Positions 49,741 to 60,771 of a DNA stretch of 64,000 bases are shown piece after piece (the stretch's first letter is position 1; each line of letters begins with the position of its first letter). The notes beneath the pieces are model-generated. The model saw only the letters and a list, made by a program, of their open reading frames with translations. It ran no database searches and was not told the DNA's origin. Origin of the DNA: Azonexaceae bacterium (GTDB lineage: Bacteria; Pseudomonadota; Gammaproteobacteria; Burkholderiales; Rhodocyclaceae); the NCBI GenBank assembly GCA_013335535.1, contig JAAXVL010000009.1, positions 80,566 through 144,565 of the forward strand, read 5' to 3'. The position numbers and the translations under genes were made by a program.

Positions 49741-49783
49741 TTATGTTCTCCGTTGGGTTTTGATGAGGGGTGAATCGAAAATT

Positions 49784-51136
49784 CTAGTCAGCTTCCGGAC
49801 TGGCGACAACCTGATTTACCGTGGCTTCGGCCGAACCGCTGGCGAAGCGCAGTTTGAGCAGGTCGCCCGGGCTTAATCGGGCGGCGTCGCGGATGGCCCG
49901 GCCGTCAGAATCCATGGCCAGTGTATAGCCTCGTGACAGGACAGCGTGTGGGTCAAGCTGGGTCAGACTATTGCCGAGCGAATTAAGTTTCCCTGAATAT
50001 TGAGAAATTGCCCACTGGGTCTGGCGGTTCAGGCGATATTGCAGGTGGGCGAGGCCTTCGGCCAGCTTTTCCGGGCGCGGCCGGGCACTGCCGTGGCGCA
50101 GGCCGAGGGACTGCAGGCGGACGGTGCAATGCTCGGTTTGCCGGCGCAGGGCGTGGTGCAGGCGTGTGCCAAGCGTGTCGGCTTCGCGCTGGCGCTGGCG
50201 GATGCGTTCGGCCGGGTGTACGAGGCGGGTGGCCAGCCAGTCGAGGCGTTGCAGTTGGTCGGACAGCTGGCGATCCATGCGCCGGCCGAGATGGTTTTCG
50301 AGCTGGGTCAGGCGGTCGAGCAGGGCGTCGCGGTCGGGGCTGGCCAGTTCGGCGGCAGCGGTGGGCGTCGGGGCGCGCAGGTCGGCGGCGAAGTCGGCAA
50401 TGGTGAAGTCGGTTTCATGACCGACGCCGGAAATGACCGGAACGGCCGAGGCGTTGATGGCGCGGGCGACGCTTTCTTCGTTGAAGGCCCAGAGGTCTTC
50501 GATGCTGCCGCCACCACGGCACAGGATGATCGCAGCGCAATCGCTGCTCGCTGCTTGGGCGATGGCTTCGGCGATTTTGGCGCCGGCGCCTTCGCCCTGC
50601 ACTGGGGTCGGGAAGAGCGTGATGGCGACATGCGGGGCGCGGCGGTGCAGGGTGGTCAGGACATCGCGCAGGGCGGCGGCTTGTGGGCTGGTGACAATGG
50701 CCAGGCGACGCGGGAAGCTCGGAATCGCTTTTTTACGGTCAACGGAAAAAATGCCTTCATTTTCAAGTTTTGCCTTGAGTTGAAGGAAGCGCTCGAAGAG
50801 GTCGCCCTGGCCAGCCCGGCGGATGGCCTCGACGTTGAGCTGGAATTCGCCGCGCGGCTCATAGAAGGAAACCAGCACGCGGGCTTCGATCTTCTGGCCG
50901 TTCTCCAGCCGCCAGCCGAGTAGTTGCGCCCGGCTTCGCCACATGACGCAGCGCACCTGGGCGCTGGCATCCTTGAGTGAGAAATAAACGTGGCCGGAGG
51001 CGGCATAGGTGAGGTTGGAGATTTCGCCACTCACCCAGGTCAGCGGGAAGGCTGATTCGAGGCAGTCCCTGACTTTTCTATTCAGGCTGGATACGCTGAG
51101 GACAGAGTTACCGACAGGTTGAATCGTGTTTTGCAT
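49784..51136 (-). CDS. xseA: Exodeoxyribonuclease VII large subunit
   Basis: 450 residues. OB-fold N-terminus (VLSVSSLNRKVRDCLESAFPLTWVSGEISNLTYAASGHVYFSLKD), catalytic region FPRRLAIVTSPQAAALRDVLTTL, and RGGGSIEDLWAFNEE, ISGVGHETDFTIADFAADLRAPTPTAAAE. A C-terminal coiled coil (270-400) is normal. The linker GIFSVDRKKAIPSF is written with a decayed dispersed-repeat copy (50729-50767). The small subunit gene xseB is not in the window. Confidence 0.96.
   Translation of the reverse strand: MQNTIQPVGNSVLSVSSLNRKVRDCLESAFPLTWVSGEISNLTYAASGHVYFSLKDASAQVRCVMWRSRAQLLGWRLENGQKIEARVLVSFYEPRGEFQLNVEAIRRAGQGDLFERFLQLKAKLENEGIFSVDRKKAIPSFPRRLAIVTSPQAAALRDVLTTLHRRAPHVAITLFPTPVQGEGAGAKIAEAIAQAASSDCAAIILCRGGGSIEDLWAFNEESVARAINASAVPVISGVGHETDFTIADFAADLRAPTPTAAAELASPDRDALLDRLTQLENHLGRRMDRQLSDQLQRLDWLATRLVHPAERIRQRQREADTLGTRLHHALRRQTEHCTVRLQSLGLRHGSARPRPEKLAEGLAHLQYRLNRQTQWAISQYSGKLNSLGNSLTQLDPHAVLSRGYTLAMDSDGRAIRDAARLSPGDLLKLRFASGSAEATVNQVVASPEAD
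50729..50767 (+). repeat. Decayed repeat copy 13 (in xseA)
   Basis: TTTTACGGTCAACGGAAAAA then ATGCCTTCATTTTCAAG. Encodes ENEGIFSVDRKK on the gene strand. Confidence 0.65.
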
Positions 51137-51419
51137 TTGTCAATTGTAACCCGCGGCTTTATTTTGCAGTCAGTGGTTGACAGTGTTTTGTTTTGTTAAG
51201 TATCTGATTTTTAACGATGTAAATAACGTGCCTTGTTTTTTGGCAGAGTGTAAAAAGTCCTTTGCTGATTGGGGTTTAGCGTAACTGATGACACTTCATT
51301 CACAGACTTATCCACAGCTTTTGGGGATAAGCCGCGCCAAGCGCGTCATTTCGCCGCTTGCCCTGTAGCGGGGGGCAGGGCAGAATTGCGGGCTAATATT
51401 CCACCAAGGATTACCTCAC
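51137..51419. other. Divergent intergenic region xseA/exbB with DnaA-box-like site
   Basis: 283 bp, AT-richer than its surroundings (51170-51300). It contains TTATCCACA (51308-51316), a perfect match to the DnaA box, followed 6 bp later by GGGGATAA (51323-51330), giving an inverted-repeat look. A single box without an AT-rich unwinding element or dnaA/dnaN genes is not an origin; it may be a titration or regulatory site or chance. Confidence 0.5.
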
Positions 51420-52025
51420 GTGCTTGAGATCATTAAGGCGGCCGGTTGGCCCATCTACCCTTTGCTGCTGGCGTCGATCATTTCAGTGGCGCTGATTATC
51501 GAGCGCGTCGTTGCGCTGCGCCATGCCAAGGTCGTCCCGGCCGGCCTGCTCAAGCGTGCGGTCGGCGAGTTCAAGCGCGGTGCCAACAACGACAAGCTGC
51601 TCGATGATCTCGACGCCCATTCGCCGCTTGGCCGAGTGCTGTCGGCCGGTCTGCGCAACGTCAATGCATCGCGCGAGATCATGAAGGAGTCGATCGAGGA
51701 AGCCGGTTCCGCCGTGTCCCACGAACTGAATCGCTACCTGACGACGCTCGGCACCATTGCCTCGGTCAGCCCGCTGATGGGCCTGTTCGGCACCGTGGTC
51801 GGGATGATCGAAATTTTCGGTTCGCAGTCACCGACCGGTACCAACCCGATGCAACTGGCCCACGGTATTTCCGTGGCGCTCTACAACACCGGCTTCGGTC
51901 TGGTCATCGCCATCCCCAGCCTGATCGCCTGGCGCCATTTCCGCGCGCTGGCCGATGGCTTTGTCGTCGAGATGGAGCAGCAGGCCGTCCGCCTCGTCGA
52001 GTACATGCACGGCGAGCGGAAGTAA
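51420..52025 (+). CDS. exbB: ExbB/TolQ/MotA proton-channel family protein
   Basis: 201 residues with GTG start at 51420 behind AAGGA. Three membrane helices (about 10-30, 105-130, 150-175). Family text: AAGWPIYPLLLASIISVALIIER, LTTLGTIASVSPLMGLFGTVVGMIEIF, GISVALYNTGFGLVIAIPSLIAW. With ExbD it forms the proton-driven motor energising TonB- or Tol-type outer-membrane processes. Gene order exbB-exbD-lpxK is standard here. Confidence 0.93.
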   Translation: MLEIIKAAGWPIYPLLLASIISVALIIERVVALRHAKVVPAGLLKRAVGEFKRGANNDKLLDDLDAHSPLGRVLSAGLRNVNASREIMKESIEEAGSAVSHELNRYLTTLGTIASVSPLMGLFGTVVGMIEIFGSQSPTGTNPMQLAHGISVALYNTGFGLVIAIPSLIAWRHFRALADGFVVEMEQQAVRLVEYMHGERK

Positions 52026-52028
52026 GCG

Positions 52029-52442
52029 ATGAATTTCCAGCGCGGCCGTAGCCGGGAAGAGCCGGAAATCAACCTGATTCCGTTGATCGACGTGTTGCTG
52101 GTCATCATCATCTTCCTGATGCTGACCACGACTTATGCCAAGTTCTCCGGGTTGGAGATCAACTTGCCGACGGCAGATGCCAGCAAGCAGGCCGAGCAAC
52201 CCAACGAGGTCGATGTGGCGGTGACGGCCAACGGCCAGGTGCTGATCAACAAATCGCCGCTGGCCACCAGTGACGTCAAGAGCATCGCCGATGGCTTGCG
52301 CCGGGCGGCAGGTAGTCGCGAAGACCCGCTGATTGTCATCAATGCCGATGCCAAGGCGACGCACCAAAGCGTGGTTGACGTTATGCAGGCGGCGCAGACG
52401 GCTGGTTATCCGCACATTTCCTTCGCCACCCAGAATCGCTGA
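52029..52442 (+). CDS. exbD: ExbD/TolR biopolymer transport protein
   Basis: 137 residues: short cytosolic start (MNFQRGRSREEPEINLIPLIDVLLVIIIFLMLTTTYA, one membrane helix at about 18-37 with the proton-relay Asp in LIPLIDVLL), then a periplasmic domain ending AAQTAGYPHISFATQNR. It follows exbB by 3 bp and overlaps lpxK by 1 bp (TGATG). Confidence 0.93.
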   Translation: MNFQRGRSREEPEINLIPLIDVLLVIIIFLMLTTTYAKFSGLEINLPTADASKQAEQPNEVDVAVTANGQVLINKSPLATSDVKSIADGLRRAAGSREDPLIVINADAKATHQSVVDVMQAAQTAGYPHISFATQNR

Positions 52443-53440
52443 TGTTCGCGCGCTGGTTACAGCGACAGTGGTTTGAACAACGCCGGCTGACGCCGGCGTT
52501 GTGGCTTTTGCTGCCGCTCGCCGGGCTCTATGGTTTCTTGAGTGCGCTGAATCGCCGGCTGGCCAAGCCGGTGCGGCTGCCCGTGCCGGTCATCGTCGTC
52601 GGTAACATCATCGTCGGCGGCGCCGGCAAGACGCCGCTGACCCTCTGGCTGGCGCAGCAACTCAAGGCGCGAGGCTGGCGGCCGGGTATTGTCAGCCGGG
52701 GTTATGGGCGGAGCGGTGAGGGCATCGTTTCGGTGAGCGCCGATGCGTCGCCGGAAGCGGTGGGTGACGAACCTTTACTTCTTGCCCGGCGCAGCGGAGT
52801 TCCGGTCTGGGTCGGGCGCCAGCGCGCGGCGGCTGGCGAGGCCTTGCTGGCGGCCAATCCGGAAGTGAATGTCGTCCTCTGCGATGACGGTTTGCAGCAC
52901 TACGCCCTGGGTCGCGATGTCGAACTGGTTGTCTTTGATGCGCGCGGCGCCGGCAACGGCTGGCGTCTGCCGGTTGGGCCGCTGCGCGAGCCGCTGGCCC
53001 GGCTTGCCACGGTCGACGCGATTATTGGCAATAATTTGAAATCCCGGTTCGCTGCCTCGGCGCCCACTTTCGACATGGCGCTGCAGCCCTCCAGCTTCTA
53101 TCGGCTGGACGATCCGCAGCAAACCTGTTCGGCAGAGAGCCTGCGCGGTCGCGGCCGGCTGCATGCGCTGGCCGGTATCGGGAATCCTGGGCGTTTCTTT
53201 CAGACGCTGGAATCTCTGGGATTGAACTGCGAAAATCACCCGTTTCCCGACCATCATCGCTATTCGGCTGCCGATCTGGCTTTTGCCAGCGACGGCATCC
53301 TGCTGATGACGGAGAAGGATGCAGTAAAATGCGCCGGACTGACGGCGGGTGAAACCTGGGTTCTGCCCGTTGAGGCTGTGCTTTCGCCGGCCCTTATTGA
53401 CCTGATTTTGGAGAAACTCCGTGGACGCCAGGCTGCTTGA
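52442..53440 (+). CDS. lpxK: Tetraacyldisaccharide 4'-kinase
   Basis: Phosphorylates the lipid A disaccharide precursor. 332 residues, N-terminal membrane-associated helix ([20 protein letters not shown]), Walker [53 protein letters not shown], and a late KDAVKCAG. Residues [14 protein letters not shown] are encoded by a decayed dispersed-repeat copy (53004-53042). Its 3' end overlaps the Trm112-like gene by 20 bp. Confidence 0.94.
   Translation: MFARWLQRQWFEQRRLTPALWLLLPLAGLYGFLSALNRRLAKPVRLPVPVIVVGNIIVGGAGKTPLTLWLAQQLKARGWRPGIVSRGYGRSGEGIVSVSADASPEAVGDEPLLLARRSGVPVWVGRQRAAAGEALLAANPEVNVVLCDDGLQHYALGRDVELVVFDARGAGNGWRLPVGPLREPLARLATVDAIIGNNLKSRFAASAPTFDMALQPSSFYRLDDPQQTCSAESLRGRGRLHALAGIGNPGRFFQTLESLGLNCENHPFPDHHRYSAADLAFASDGILLMTEKDAVKCAGLTAGETWVLPVEAVLSPALIDLILEKLRGRQAA
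53004..53042 (+). repeat. Decayed repeat copy 14 (in lpxK)
   Basis: CTTGCCACGGTCGACGCGAT then TATTGGCAATAATTTGAAAT. Encodes [13 protein letters not shown]. Confidence 0.5.
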
Positions 53441-53597
53441 TATTCTCGTCTGCCCGATTTGCAAGGGCAATCTCGAACACCGCAAGGCTGAAAAGGAACT
53501 GGTCTGCAAACCCTGCAAACTGGCCTTCCCGATTCGCGACGACATCCCGATCATGCTCGAGGACGAAGCGCGCCAGCTCAACGCGGACGGGCAGTAA
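53421..53597 (+). CDS. Trm112-family zinc-ribbon protein
   Basis: 58 residues from GTG 53421 ([16 protein letters not shown]), behind GGAGAAAC. Four Cys: CPIC at residues 11-14 and CKPC around 31-34; then [17 protein letters not shown], the signature of the bacterial YcaR/Trm112 family. Overlaps lpxK by 20 bp and kdsB by 1 bp. In bacteria its role, probably as an activating partner of methyltransferases, is not settled. Confidence 0.88.
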   Translation: MDARLLDILVCPICKGNLEHRKAEKELVCKPCKLAFPIRDDIPIMLEDEARQLNADGQ

Positions 53598-54370
53598 TGA
53601 CCGGCCTCGCCTTCAAGGTCGTCATCCCGGCGCGCTACGCGTCGACCCGCTTGCCGGGCAAGCCGCTGCTCGATCTCGGCGGCAAGCCGATGGTCGTCCG
53701 GGTGGCCGAGCGGGCACGTCTGTCGGGGGCAGAGGAAATCTGGGTGGCGACCGATCATCCGGAAGTCCGTGCCGCGGTGGAGGCCCACGAAGTCGCCGCG
53801 CTCATGACTCGCAGCGACCATCCGACCGGCACCGACCGCCTGGCCGAAGTCGTCGAGCAGCGCGGCTGGGGCAGCGACACCATCATCGTCAATGTCCAGG
53901 GCGACGAGCCCTTGATCGAACCCGAAGTCATCCTGCAGACGGCGCGCCAACTGGCAGCCAGCGGCGCCGACATCGCTACCGTCGCGCACCCGATTACCGA
54001 CCCGGCCGATTTTTTCAACCCGAACGTGGTCAAGGTCGTCTGCCGGGCCGATGGCGATGCCGCGTATTTCTCCCGCGCGCCGATTCCGTATGCGCGCGAC
54101 CATTTTGCCAAAGAGGCGGGCGGCGAATCCTTGCCAGCCAACTTTCCGGCCTATCGGCATGTTGGTTTGTACGCCTACCGCGCTTCGTTTTTGAAGGCTT
54201 TTTCCGGGTTGACCGTGGCGCCGACCGAGCACTTCGAATCACTCGAGCAGTTGCGTGCCCTGTGGCATGGCTACCGTATCAGCGTGACGTTGATCGACGC
54301 GGCTCCGGCGCCTGGCGTGGACACGCCCGAAGATGCAGAGCGGATGCGCAAACTGTTTGACCGTGCCTGA
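53597..54370 (+). CDS. kdsB: 3-deoxy-manno-octulosonate cytidylyltransferase
   Basis: Activates Kdo as CMP-Kdo for lipopolysaccharide core synthesis. 257 residues. Family text: [106 protein letters not shown]. Residues [13 protein letters not shown] are encoded by a decayed dispersed-repeat copy (54185-54220). Start ATG 53597 overlaps the preceding stop. Confidence 0.96.
   Translation: MTGLAFKVVIPARYASTRLPGKPLLDLGGKPMVVRVAERARLSGAEEIWVATDHPEVRAAVEAHEVAALMTRSDHPTGTDRLAEVVEQRGWGSDTIIVNVQGDEPLIEPEVILQTARQLAASGADIATVAHPITDPADFFNPNVVKVVCRADGDAAYFSRAPIPYARDHFAKEAGGESLPANFPAYRHVGLYAYRASFLKAFSGLTVAPTEHFESLEQLRALWHGYRISVTLIDAAPAPGVDTPEDAERMRKLFDRA
54185..54220 (-). repeat. Decayed repeat copy 15 (in kdsB)
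   Basis: Minus strand: CGCCACGGTCAACCCGGAAA then AAGCCTTCAAAAACGA. Encodes [12 protein letters not shown]. Confidence 0.6.
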
Positions 54371-54453
54371 AATTCCGAGTAATTTTTCGCCTTTAGAGAA
54401 CGGCCGTCACAGACGCTGAAACGAAGCCGATAACAATAATTTTCAATAGTTAA

Positions 54454-55125
<672 letters not shown>

Positions 55126-55134
55126 GGGAAGACG

Positions 55135-56394
55135 ATGACGGTGAAAAACGCCTTCTACGCACAGTCAGGGGGCGTTACCGCCGTCATCAATGCAACGGCG
55201 TGCGGCCTGATCCAGGAAGCACGTGGTCATGCCGACAGGATCGGGAAAGTGTACGCCGGCCGCGATGGCATCATCGGCGCGCTGACCGAAGACCTGATCG
55301 ACACCAGCCTCGAGTCCGACGAGGATATTGCCCGCCTGCGCTCGACGCCGGGGGGCGCCTTCGGTTCCTGCCGCTACAAACTGAAAAGCCTCGAAGAGCA
55401 TCGCGCCCAGTACGAGCGCCTGATCGATGTCTTCAAGGCGCACGACATCGGCTATTTCTTCTACAACGGCGGCAACGATTCCATGGATACCGCCTGGAAG
55501 GTGTCGCAGATCGCCGAAAAGATGGGCTACCCCGTGGTTTGCGTCGGAGTTCCCAAGACTGTCGATAACGATCTGCCGCTGACCGATTGCTGCCCGGGTT
55601 TCGGTTCGGTCGCCAAGTATGTTGCCACCTCGATTCGCGAGGCCGGCTATGACGTCGCCTCGATGGCCCGGACCTCCACCAAGATTTTCGTGCTCGAAGT
55701 CATGGGCCGCCACGCCGGCTGGATTACCGCTGCCTGCGGCCTGGCTTCGGAGAATGTCGGTGAACCGCCGCACATCCTGCTTTTTCCCGAAGTTCCGTTT
55801 GATCCTGAGCGCTTTCTGGCTCGCGCCGATGAGTGCGTCAAGCTGTATGGCTATTGCACCGTCGCGGTGTCCGAAGGCTTGTCCGACGCTTCCGGCAAAC
55901 TGATCGCGGAATCGGGGACCAAGGATGCCTTTGGCCATTCCCAACTGGGTGGTGTCGGGCAAATCGTAGCGCAACTGATCAAGGACAAACTCGGCTACAA
56001 GTATCACTGGGCATTGGCTGACTACCTGCAGCGCTCGGCGCGCCATCTGGCATCGCGAACCGACATCGAACAGGCTCATGCCCTGGGTGTTGCTGCGGTG
56101 GACCTCGCTTTGCAAGGCAAAAATGCCGTGATGGCGACCATCAATCGCCTGGCCGATACCCCGTATCGCTGGGAAATCGGTGATGCGCCGCTCAAGGACA
56201 TCGCCAATGTCGAGCGCAAGATGCCTCCCGAATTCATCTCGGCTGATGGTTTTCACATCACCGATGCCTGCCGTGCCTACCTGCAGCCGCTGATCGAAGG
56301 CGAGGAGCCGCCGCCGTACCGCAAGGGGCTCCCCGATTATGTGCGTTTGAAGAACGTGTCCATTCCAAGAAAGCTGGGGGCGTTCAAAGTGTAG
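55135..56394 (+). CDS. pfp: Pyrophosphate-dependent 6-phosphofructokinase
   Basis: Phosphorylates fructose 6-phosphate using PPi, reversibly. 419 residues. PPi-type hallmarks: [10 protein letters not shown] (substituted relative to the GGDGS of ATP enzymes) and [20 protein letters not shown], with Lys where ATP-PFK has Gly. Also [15 protein letters not shown]. It lies between adk and the H+-pyrophosphatase gene, an arrangement also known from methylotrophs, suggesting PPi is used as an energy currency. Confidence 0.95.
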   Translation: MTVKNAFYAQSGGVTAVINATACGLIQEARGHADRIGKVYAGRDGIIGALTEDLIDTSLESDEDIARLRSTPGGAFGSCRYKLKSLEEHRAQYERLIDVFKAHDIGYFFYNGGNDSMDTAWKVSQIAEKMGYPVVCVGVPKTVDNDLPLTDCCPGFGSVAKYVATSIREAGYDVASMARTSTKIFVLEVMGRHAGWITAACGLASENVGEPPHILLFPEVPFDPERFLARADECVKLYGYCTVAVSEGLSDASGKLIAESGTKDAFGHSQLGGVGQIVAQLIKDKLGYKYHWALADYLQRSARHLASRTDIEQAHALGVAAVDLALQGKNAVMATINRLADTPYRWEIGDAPLKDIANVERKMPPEFISADGFHITDACRAYLQPLIEGEEPPPYRKGLPDYVRLKNVSIPRKLGAFKV

Positions 56395-56419
56395 TTCCAT
56401 CAACCTAGGGAGGGAGTGT

Positions 56420-58486
56420 ATGTCTACACCGTTGTGGTTGGCGCTGGGATGCGCCGTTCTAGCAGTGTTGTACGGCTGGATTTCCAGTCAGCAGATCCTC
56501 GCGTTGCCAGCCGGCAACGAGCGCATGAAAGAAATTGCCAAGGCAATTCAGGAAGGCGCGGAGGCATACCTCAGCCGACAGTACAAGACCATTGCCATGG
56601 TCGGTATCGTCCTCTTCCTGGTTATCGGTTTCATTCCCAAGCTGGGCTGGCTGACCGCCTTTGGTTTCCTGATCGGCGCCGTGCTGTCCGGCGCCGCCGG
56701 GTTTATCGGCATGAATGTTTCGGTGCGGGCCAATGTGCGGACGGCCGAAGCGGCGCGCAGCGGCATTTCGGCGGCGCTTGATGTGGCCTTCAAGGGCGGC
56801 GCGATTACCGGCATGCTGGTGGTCGGGCTGGGGCTGCTCGGCGTCGCGGGTTACTTCGCTTTCCTCAAGTCAGCCAATGGCCCGGGTGCCGATTTGCACC
56901 ATGTCATCGAACCACTGGTCGGCCTGGCCTTCGGCTCCTCGCTGATTTCGATCTTCGCCCGTCTGGGCGGCGGTATCTTCACCAAGGGGGCTGACGTTGG
57001 CGCCGACCTGGTGGGCAAGGTCGAGGCCGGTATTCCCGAGGACGACCCGCGCAACCCGGCGGTGATCGCCGATAACGTCGGTGACAACGTTGGTGACTGT
57101 GCCGGCATGGCCGCCGACCTGTTCGAAACCTACGTCGTGACCGTGGTGGCAACCATGGTCCTGGCCGCGCTGATCATCAAGACGGCAGCTGGTCTGGGCG
57201 AAAACTTCGTGCTCTATCCCCTGGCGCTGGGCGGTGTGTCGATCATCGCCTCCATCGTCGGTTGCTATTTCGTCAAGGCGACCGAAGGCGGCAAGATCAT
57301 GGCAGCCCTCTATCGCGGCCTGATCGTCGCTGGCGTGCTGGCCCTGATCTTCTATTACCCGGTCACCTCCTGGTTGATCGGTGCGGGCGCCACGCTGCCT
57401 GACGGCAGTGTGATCAACACCATGACCATGTTCGGTTGCTCAGTCGTCGGCCTGGTGCTGACTGCTGCGCTGGTCTGGATCACCGAGTATTACACCGGCA
57501 CCGACTACGCGCCGGTCAAGCACGTTGCCGCCGCTTGTCAGACAGGCCACGCCACCAACATCATCGCCGGTATCGGTGTCTCGATGAAGGCGACGGCGCT
57601 GCCGGTGCTCTCGGTCTGCGCTGCGATCTGGGCTGCCTTCGCGATGGGCGGGCTGTTCGGTATCGCCATTGCCGCAACCTCGATGCTTTCAATGGCCGGT
57701 ATCGTCGTGGCCCTGGATGCTTACGGTCCGATTACCGACAACGCCGGTGGTATTGCCGAAATGGCTGAACTGCCCAAAGAGGTACGCAATGTTACCGATC
57801 CGCTGGATGCCGTTGGTAACACCACCAAAGCCGTTACCAAGGGCTACGCCATCGGTTCCGCCGGTCTGGCGGCGCTGGTGCTGTTTGCTGACTACACCCA
57901 TGGTCTGGAGGCGGTTTCGGGCAAGGTCTTCACCTTCGATCTGTCCAATCACCTTGTCATCATCGGCCTCTTCATCGGCGGCCTGATTCCTTTCCTGTTC
58001 GGCGCGATGGCCATGGAAGCGGTTGGCCGTTCGGCCGGTGCGGTGGTCGTCGAGGTTCGTCGCCAGTTCAAGGAAATCCCGGGGATCATGGAAGGGACTG
58101 CCAAGCCGGACTATTCGCGTGCCGTCGATATGCTGACCGTTGCGGCGATCAAGGAAATGATGATTCCGTCGATCCTGCCAGTTGCTGTACCAATTGTGGT
58201 CGGTTTGATCCTTGGTCCGGTTGCCCTCGGTGGCCTGCTGGTCGGTACCATCGTAACCGGCCTGTTCGTCGCCATATCGATGACCACTGGTGGTGGCGCC
58301 TGGGATAATGCCAAGAAGTACATCGAAGATGGTCACTTCGGCGGCAAGGGCTCGGATGCGCACAAGGCGGCGGTGACCGGTGATACGGTCGGCGATCCTT
58401 ATAAGGATACGGCTGGGCCAGCCGTCAATCCGCTGATCAAGATCATCAACCTGGTTGCCCTGTTGATTGTTCCGCTGATTGCCTGA
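56420..58486 (+). CDS. hppA: Membrane-bound K+-independent H+-translocating pyrophosphatase
   Basis: 688 residues with about 16 membrane helices. Couples PPi hydrolysis or synthesis to proton transport. Pyrophosphate site [21 protein letters not shown] and [19 protein letters not shown] are visible near 195-235. [20 protein letters not shown] has Lys in the diagnostic position, marking the K+-independent class. A GGGAGGG ribosome binding site precedes ATG 56420. An intrinsic terminator follows. Confidence 0.96.
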   Translation: MSTPLWLALGCAVLAVLYGWISSQQILALPAGNERMKEIAKAIQEGAEAYLSRQYKTIAMVGIVLFLVIGFIPKLGWLTAFGFLIGAVLSGAAGFIGMNVSVRANVRTAEAARSGISAALDVAFKGGAITGMLVVGLGLLGVAGYFAFLKSANGPGADLHHVIEPLVGLAFGSSLISIFARLGGGIFTKGADVGADLVGKVEAGIPEDDPRNPAVIADNVGDNVGDCAGMAADLFETYVVTVVATMVLAALIIKTAAGLGENFVLYPLALGGVSIIASIVGCYFVKATEGGKIMAALYRGLIVAGVLALIFYYPVTSWLIGAGATLPDGSVINTMTMFGCSVVGLVLTAALVWITEYYTGTDYAPVKHVAAACQTGHATNIIAGIGVSMKATALPVLSVCAAIWAAFAMGGLFGIAIAATSMLSMAGIVVALDAYGPITDNAGGIAEMAELPKEVRNVTDPLDAVGNTTKAVTKGYAIGSAGLAALVLFADYTHGLEAVSGKVFTFDLSNHLVIIGLFIGGLIPFLFGAMAMEAVGRSAGAVVVEVRRQFKEIPGIMEGTAKPDYSRAVDMLTVAAIKEMMIPSILPVAVPIVVGLILGPVALGGLLVGTIVTGLFVAISMTTGGGAWDNAKKYIEDGHFGGKGSDAHKAAVTGDTVGDPYKDTAGPAVNPLIKIINLVALLIVPLIA

Positions 58487-58506
58487 TTTGCGGTATTGTT
58501 TTGCAG

Positions 58507-58530
58507 AAGGCGGCTGCGGCCGCCTTTTTT
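58507..58530 (+). terminator. Intrinsic terminator after hppA
   Basis: AAGGCGGC-TGCG-GCCGCCTT stem followed by a T-run (TTTTTT), ending the adk-pfp-hppA transcript before the type I secretion operon. Confidence 0.9.
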
Positions 58531-58593
58531 ACATTTCTTTGATTTGTTGTTTTCAAGCCAAGTTAGAATCGGCAAAAGAAATCAGGGAGTGGC

Positions 58594-60771
58594 ATGAGCG
58601 AAGTTGATAGTGGTTCGGCCGGTGTCGGCAATTCCGGTGTGCGGGAAGATCTCCTGCACCATGATCCTTTGCTCGACTGTCTGGTCGAGTTGAGCCGCAT
58701 TTACGGACGCCCGAGTACGCGGGCAGCGTTGGTTGCCGGGCTTCCCCTGGAGAAGGGCTCCCTGACGCCCTCCTTGTTTGGCCGCGCAGCAAGTCGTGCC
58801 GGGCTTTCGGCCAAGGTGGTCAAGCGTTCGCTGGAGCGTATCAATGACGCGCTGCTGCCTGCCGTACTCTTGCTGGACGGTGACGAAGCCTGCGTTTTGC
58901 TCGGCTGGGACGAGTCCGGTAAAACAGCCCGCCTGCTGTTTCCCGAAACGGGGCAGGGTTCTCACCAGATGGCGCGTGAGGATCTGGCGCGTCGCTATGC
59001 GGGCATCGCCATTTTTGCCCGCCCACATTTCCGCTTTGACAGCCGTACTCCGCAGGTTGGTGACGTCAAGCTCCGCCACTGGTTCTGGGGGGCTCTGGCC
59101 GAGCAGATGCCGATCTATCGCGATGTTCTCGGTGCCGCCTTGCTGATCAATGTGATGGCGCTGGCCATGCCGTTGTTTTCGATGAATGTCTATGATCGCG
59201 TCGTTCCCAACCGGGCGATCGAAACCCTCTGGGTGCTGGCCTTGGGGATTGTGCTGGTCATCGGTGTCGACATGGTTCTGCGCTCCTTGCGCGGATATTT
59301 CATCGATCTGGCAGGCGCACGTATCGACATGAAGCTCTCTGCTTCGATCATGGAGCGCGTGCTCGGTGTGCGCATGGAGGCCCGGCCGGCGGCGGTTGGC
59401 GCATTCGCCTCGAATTTGCGCTCGTTCGAATCGGTGCGGGATTTCATTACGTCGGCGTCGGTTACGGCATTCATCGACCTGCCGTTTGCACTCCTTTTCG
59501 TTCTGGTGATTGCCCTGATTGCCTGGCAACTGATCATTCCGGTCCTGCTGGCTATCGTGTTCGTGGTCATTTATGCCTATGTCTTGCAGCATAAAATGCA
59601 CGCCCTTTCGGAATTGACTTATCGGGCGGGAGCATTGCGCAACGCGACCCTGATCGAAAGCCTGACTGCGCTGGAAACTATCAAGACGCAAGGTGCGGAA
59701 GGGTTGATGCAGGGCAAGTGGGAAAAGACGGTTTCCTACGTGGCCGGGATAAACAATCAGATGCGTTTTCTGTCTGCCGCGGCAACTAACGGTGCAATGG
59801 AAATCCAGCAGATCGTCAATGTCGTGGTCGTCATTGCCGGTGTCTATCTGATCGGTGACGGAAGGCTCAGCATGGGCGGCCTGATCGCCTGCACGATGCT
59901 GACCTCGCGGGCGGTGGCCCCTCTGGGCCAGATGGTCGGACTGCTGATGCAATATCACAATGCCAAGGTGGCCCTGACCTCGCTTGAGCAGATCATGCAC
60001 AACCCGGTCGAGCGCCCGGCCGATGCCAACTTCGTGCATCGTCCGGAACTGAAGGGGAATATCGAGTTCCGTGATGTCCAGTTCAGCTATCCGAATTGCC
60101 AGATAGCCGCGCTGAAAGGACTGACTTGCCGAATCAGCGAGGGTGAAAAGGTAGTAGTGATCGGCCGTATTGGATCGGGCAAGACGACCCTGCAGAAGTT
60201 GCTGCTCGGCCTCTATCAGCCTACCGGCGGAGCGGTCAGCATTGACGGCGTCGATCTTCGTCAGCTTGACCCGGCTGATCTTCGGCGCAACATCGGCTAT
60301 GTCGCACAGGACGTCACATTGTTTTATGGCACGCTGCGCGAGAACATATCGATCGGTGCGCCATATGCTGACGATGCGGCCATCATGGCAGCGGCTGAGG
60401 CCGGTGGCTTGACCGAGTTCGTCAATCGCCATCCGGATGGTTTCGACATGATGATCGGCGAGCGGGGCGATTCTCTTTCGGGGGGGCAGCGGCAGGGCGT
60501 GGCGATTGCCCGGGCCTTCCTCATGGATCCACCGATCCTTTTGCTGGACGAGCCAACCAGTGCGATGGACTTTTCCTCTGAACAGCAATTCAAGGAGCGC
60601 CTGAAAGTTCTGGCGGCACACAAGACGGTCTTGATCGTCACCCATCGCAACAGCTTGCTTGATCTTGCCACCCGGGTGCTCGTCGTCGACGACGGGCGCA
60701 TCGTGGCCGATGGTCCGCGCGATCAGGTTATCCAGGCGCTGCAGAGCGGCCGGATCGGGAGGGCGTCATGA
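58594..60771 (+). CDS. lapB: Type I secretion ABC transporter, LapB-like
   Basis: 725 residues. N-terminal C39-like domain (about 15-145; HDPLLDCLVELSRIYG) that probably lacks protease function, a six-helix membrane domain (about 175-450) and an ATPase domain with VVVIGRIGSGKTTLQKLLLGLY, LSGGQRQGVAIARAFLMDPPILLLDEPTSAMD. It pairs with the coupled HlyD-family gene and serves export of the giant adhesin encoded at 63 kb. LapB-like is favoured over toxin exporters because of that context. Confidence 0.9.
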   Translation: MSEVDSGSAGVGNSGVREDLLHHDPLLDCLVELSRIYGRPSTRAALVAGLPLEKGSLTPSLFGRAASRAGLSAKVVKRSLERINDALLPAVLLLDGDEACVLLGWDESGKTARLLFPETGQGSHQMAREDLARRYAGIAIFARPHFRFDSRTPQVGDVKLRHWFWGALAEQMPIYRDVLGAALLINVMALAMPLFSMNVYDRVVPNRAIETLWVLALGIVLVIGVDMVLRSLRGYFIDLAGARIDMKLSASIMERVLGVRMEARPAAVGAFASNLRSFESVRDFITSASVTAFIDLPFALLFVLVIALIAWQLIIPVLLAIVFVVIYAYVLQHKMHALSELTYRAGALRNATLIESLTALETIKTQGAEGLMQGKWEKTVSYVAGINNQMRFLSAAATNGAMEIQQIVNVVVVIAGVYLIGDGRLSMGGLIACTMLTSRAVAPLGQMVGLLMQYHNAKVALTSLEQIMHNPVERPADANFVHRPELKGNIEFRDVQFSYPNCQIAALKGLTCRISEGEKVVVIGRIGSGKTTLQKLLLGLYQPTGGAVSIDGVDLRQLDPADLRRNIGYVAQDVTLFYGTLRENISIGAPYADDAAIMAAAEAGGLTEFVNRHPDGFDMMIGERGDSLSGGQRQGVAIARAFLMDPPILLLDEPTSAMDFSSEQQFKERLKVLAAHKTVLIVTHRNSLLDLATRVLVVDDGRIVADGPRDQVIQALQSGRIGRAS

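Noticed and set aside
57135..57160. GTCGTGACCGTGGTGG inside hppA resembles the reversed repeat core.
   Set aside because: No AT-rich arm, and the residues [11 protein letters not shown] are normal for the pyrophosphatase family.
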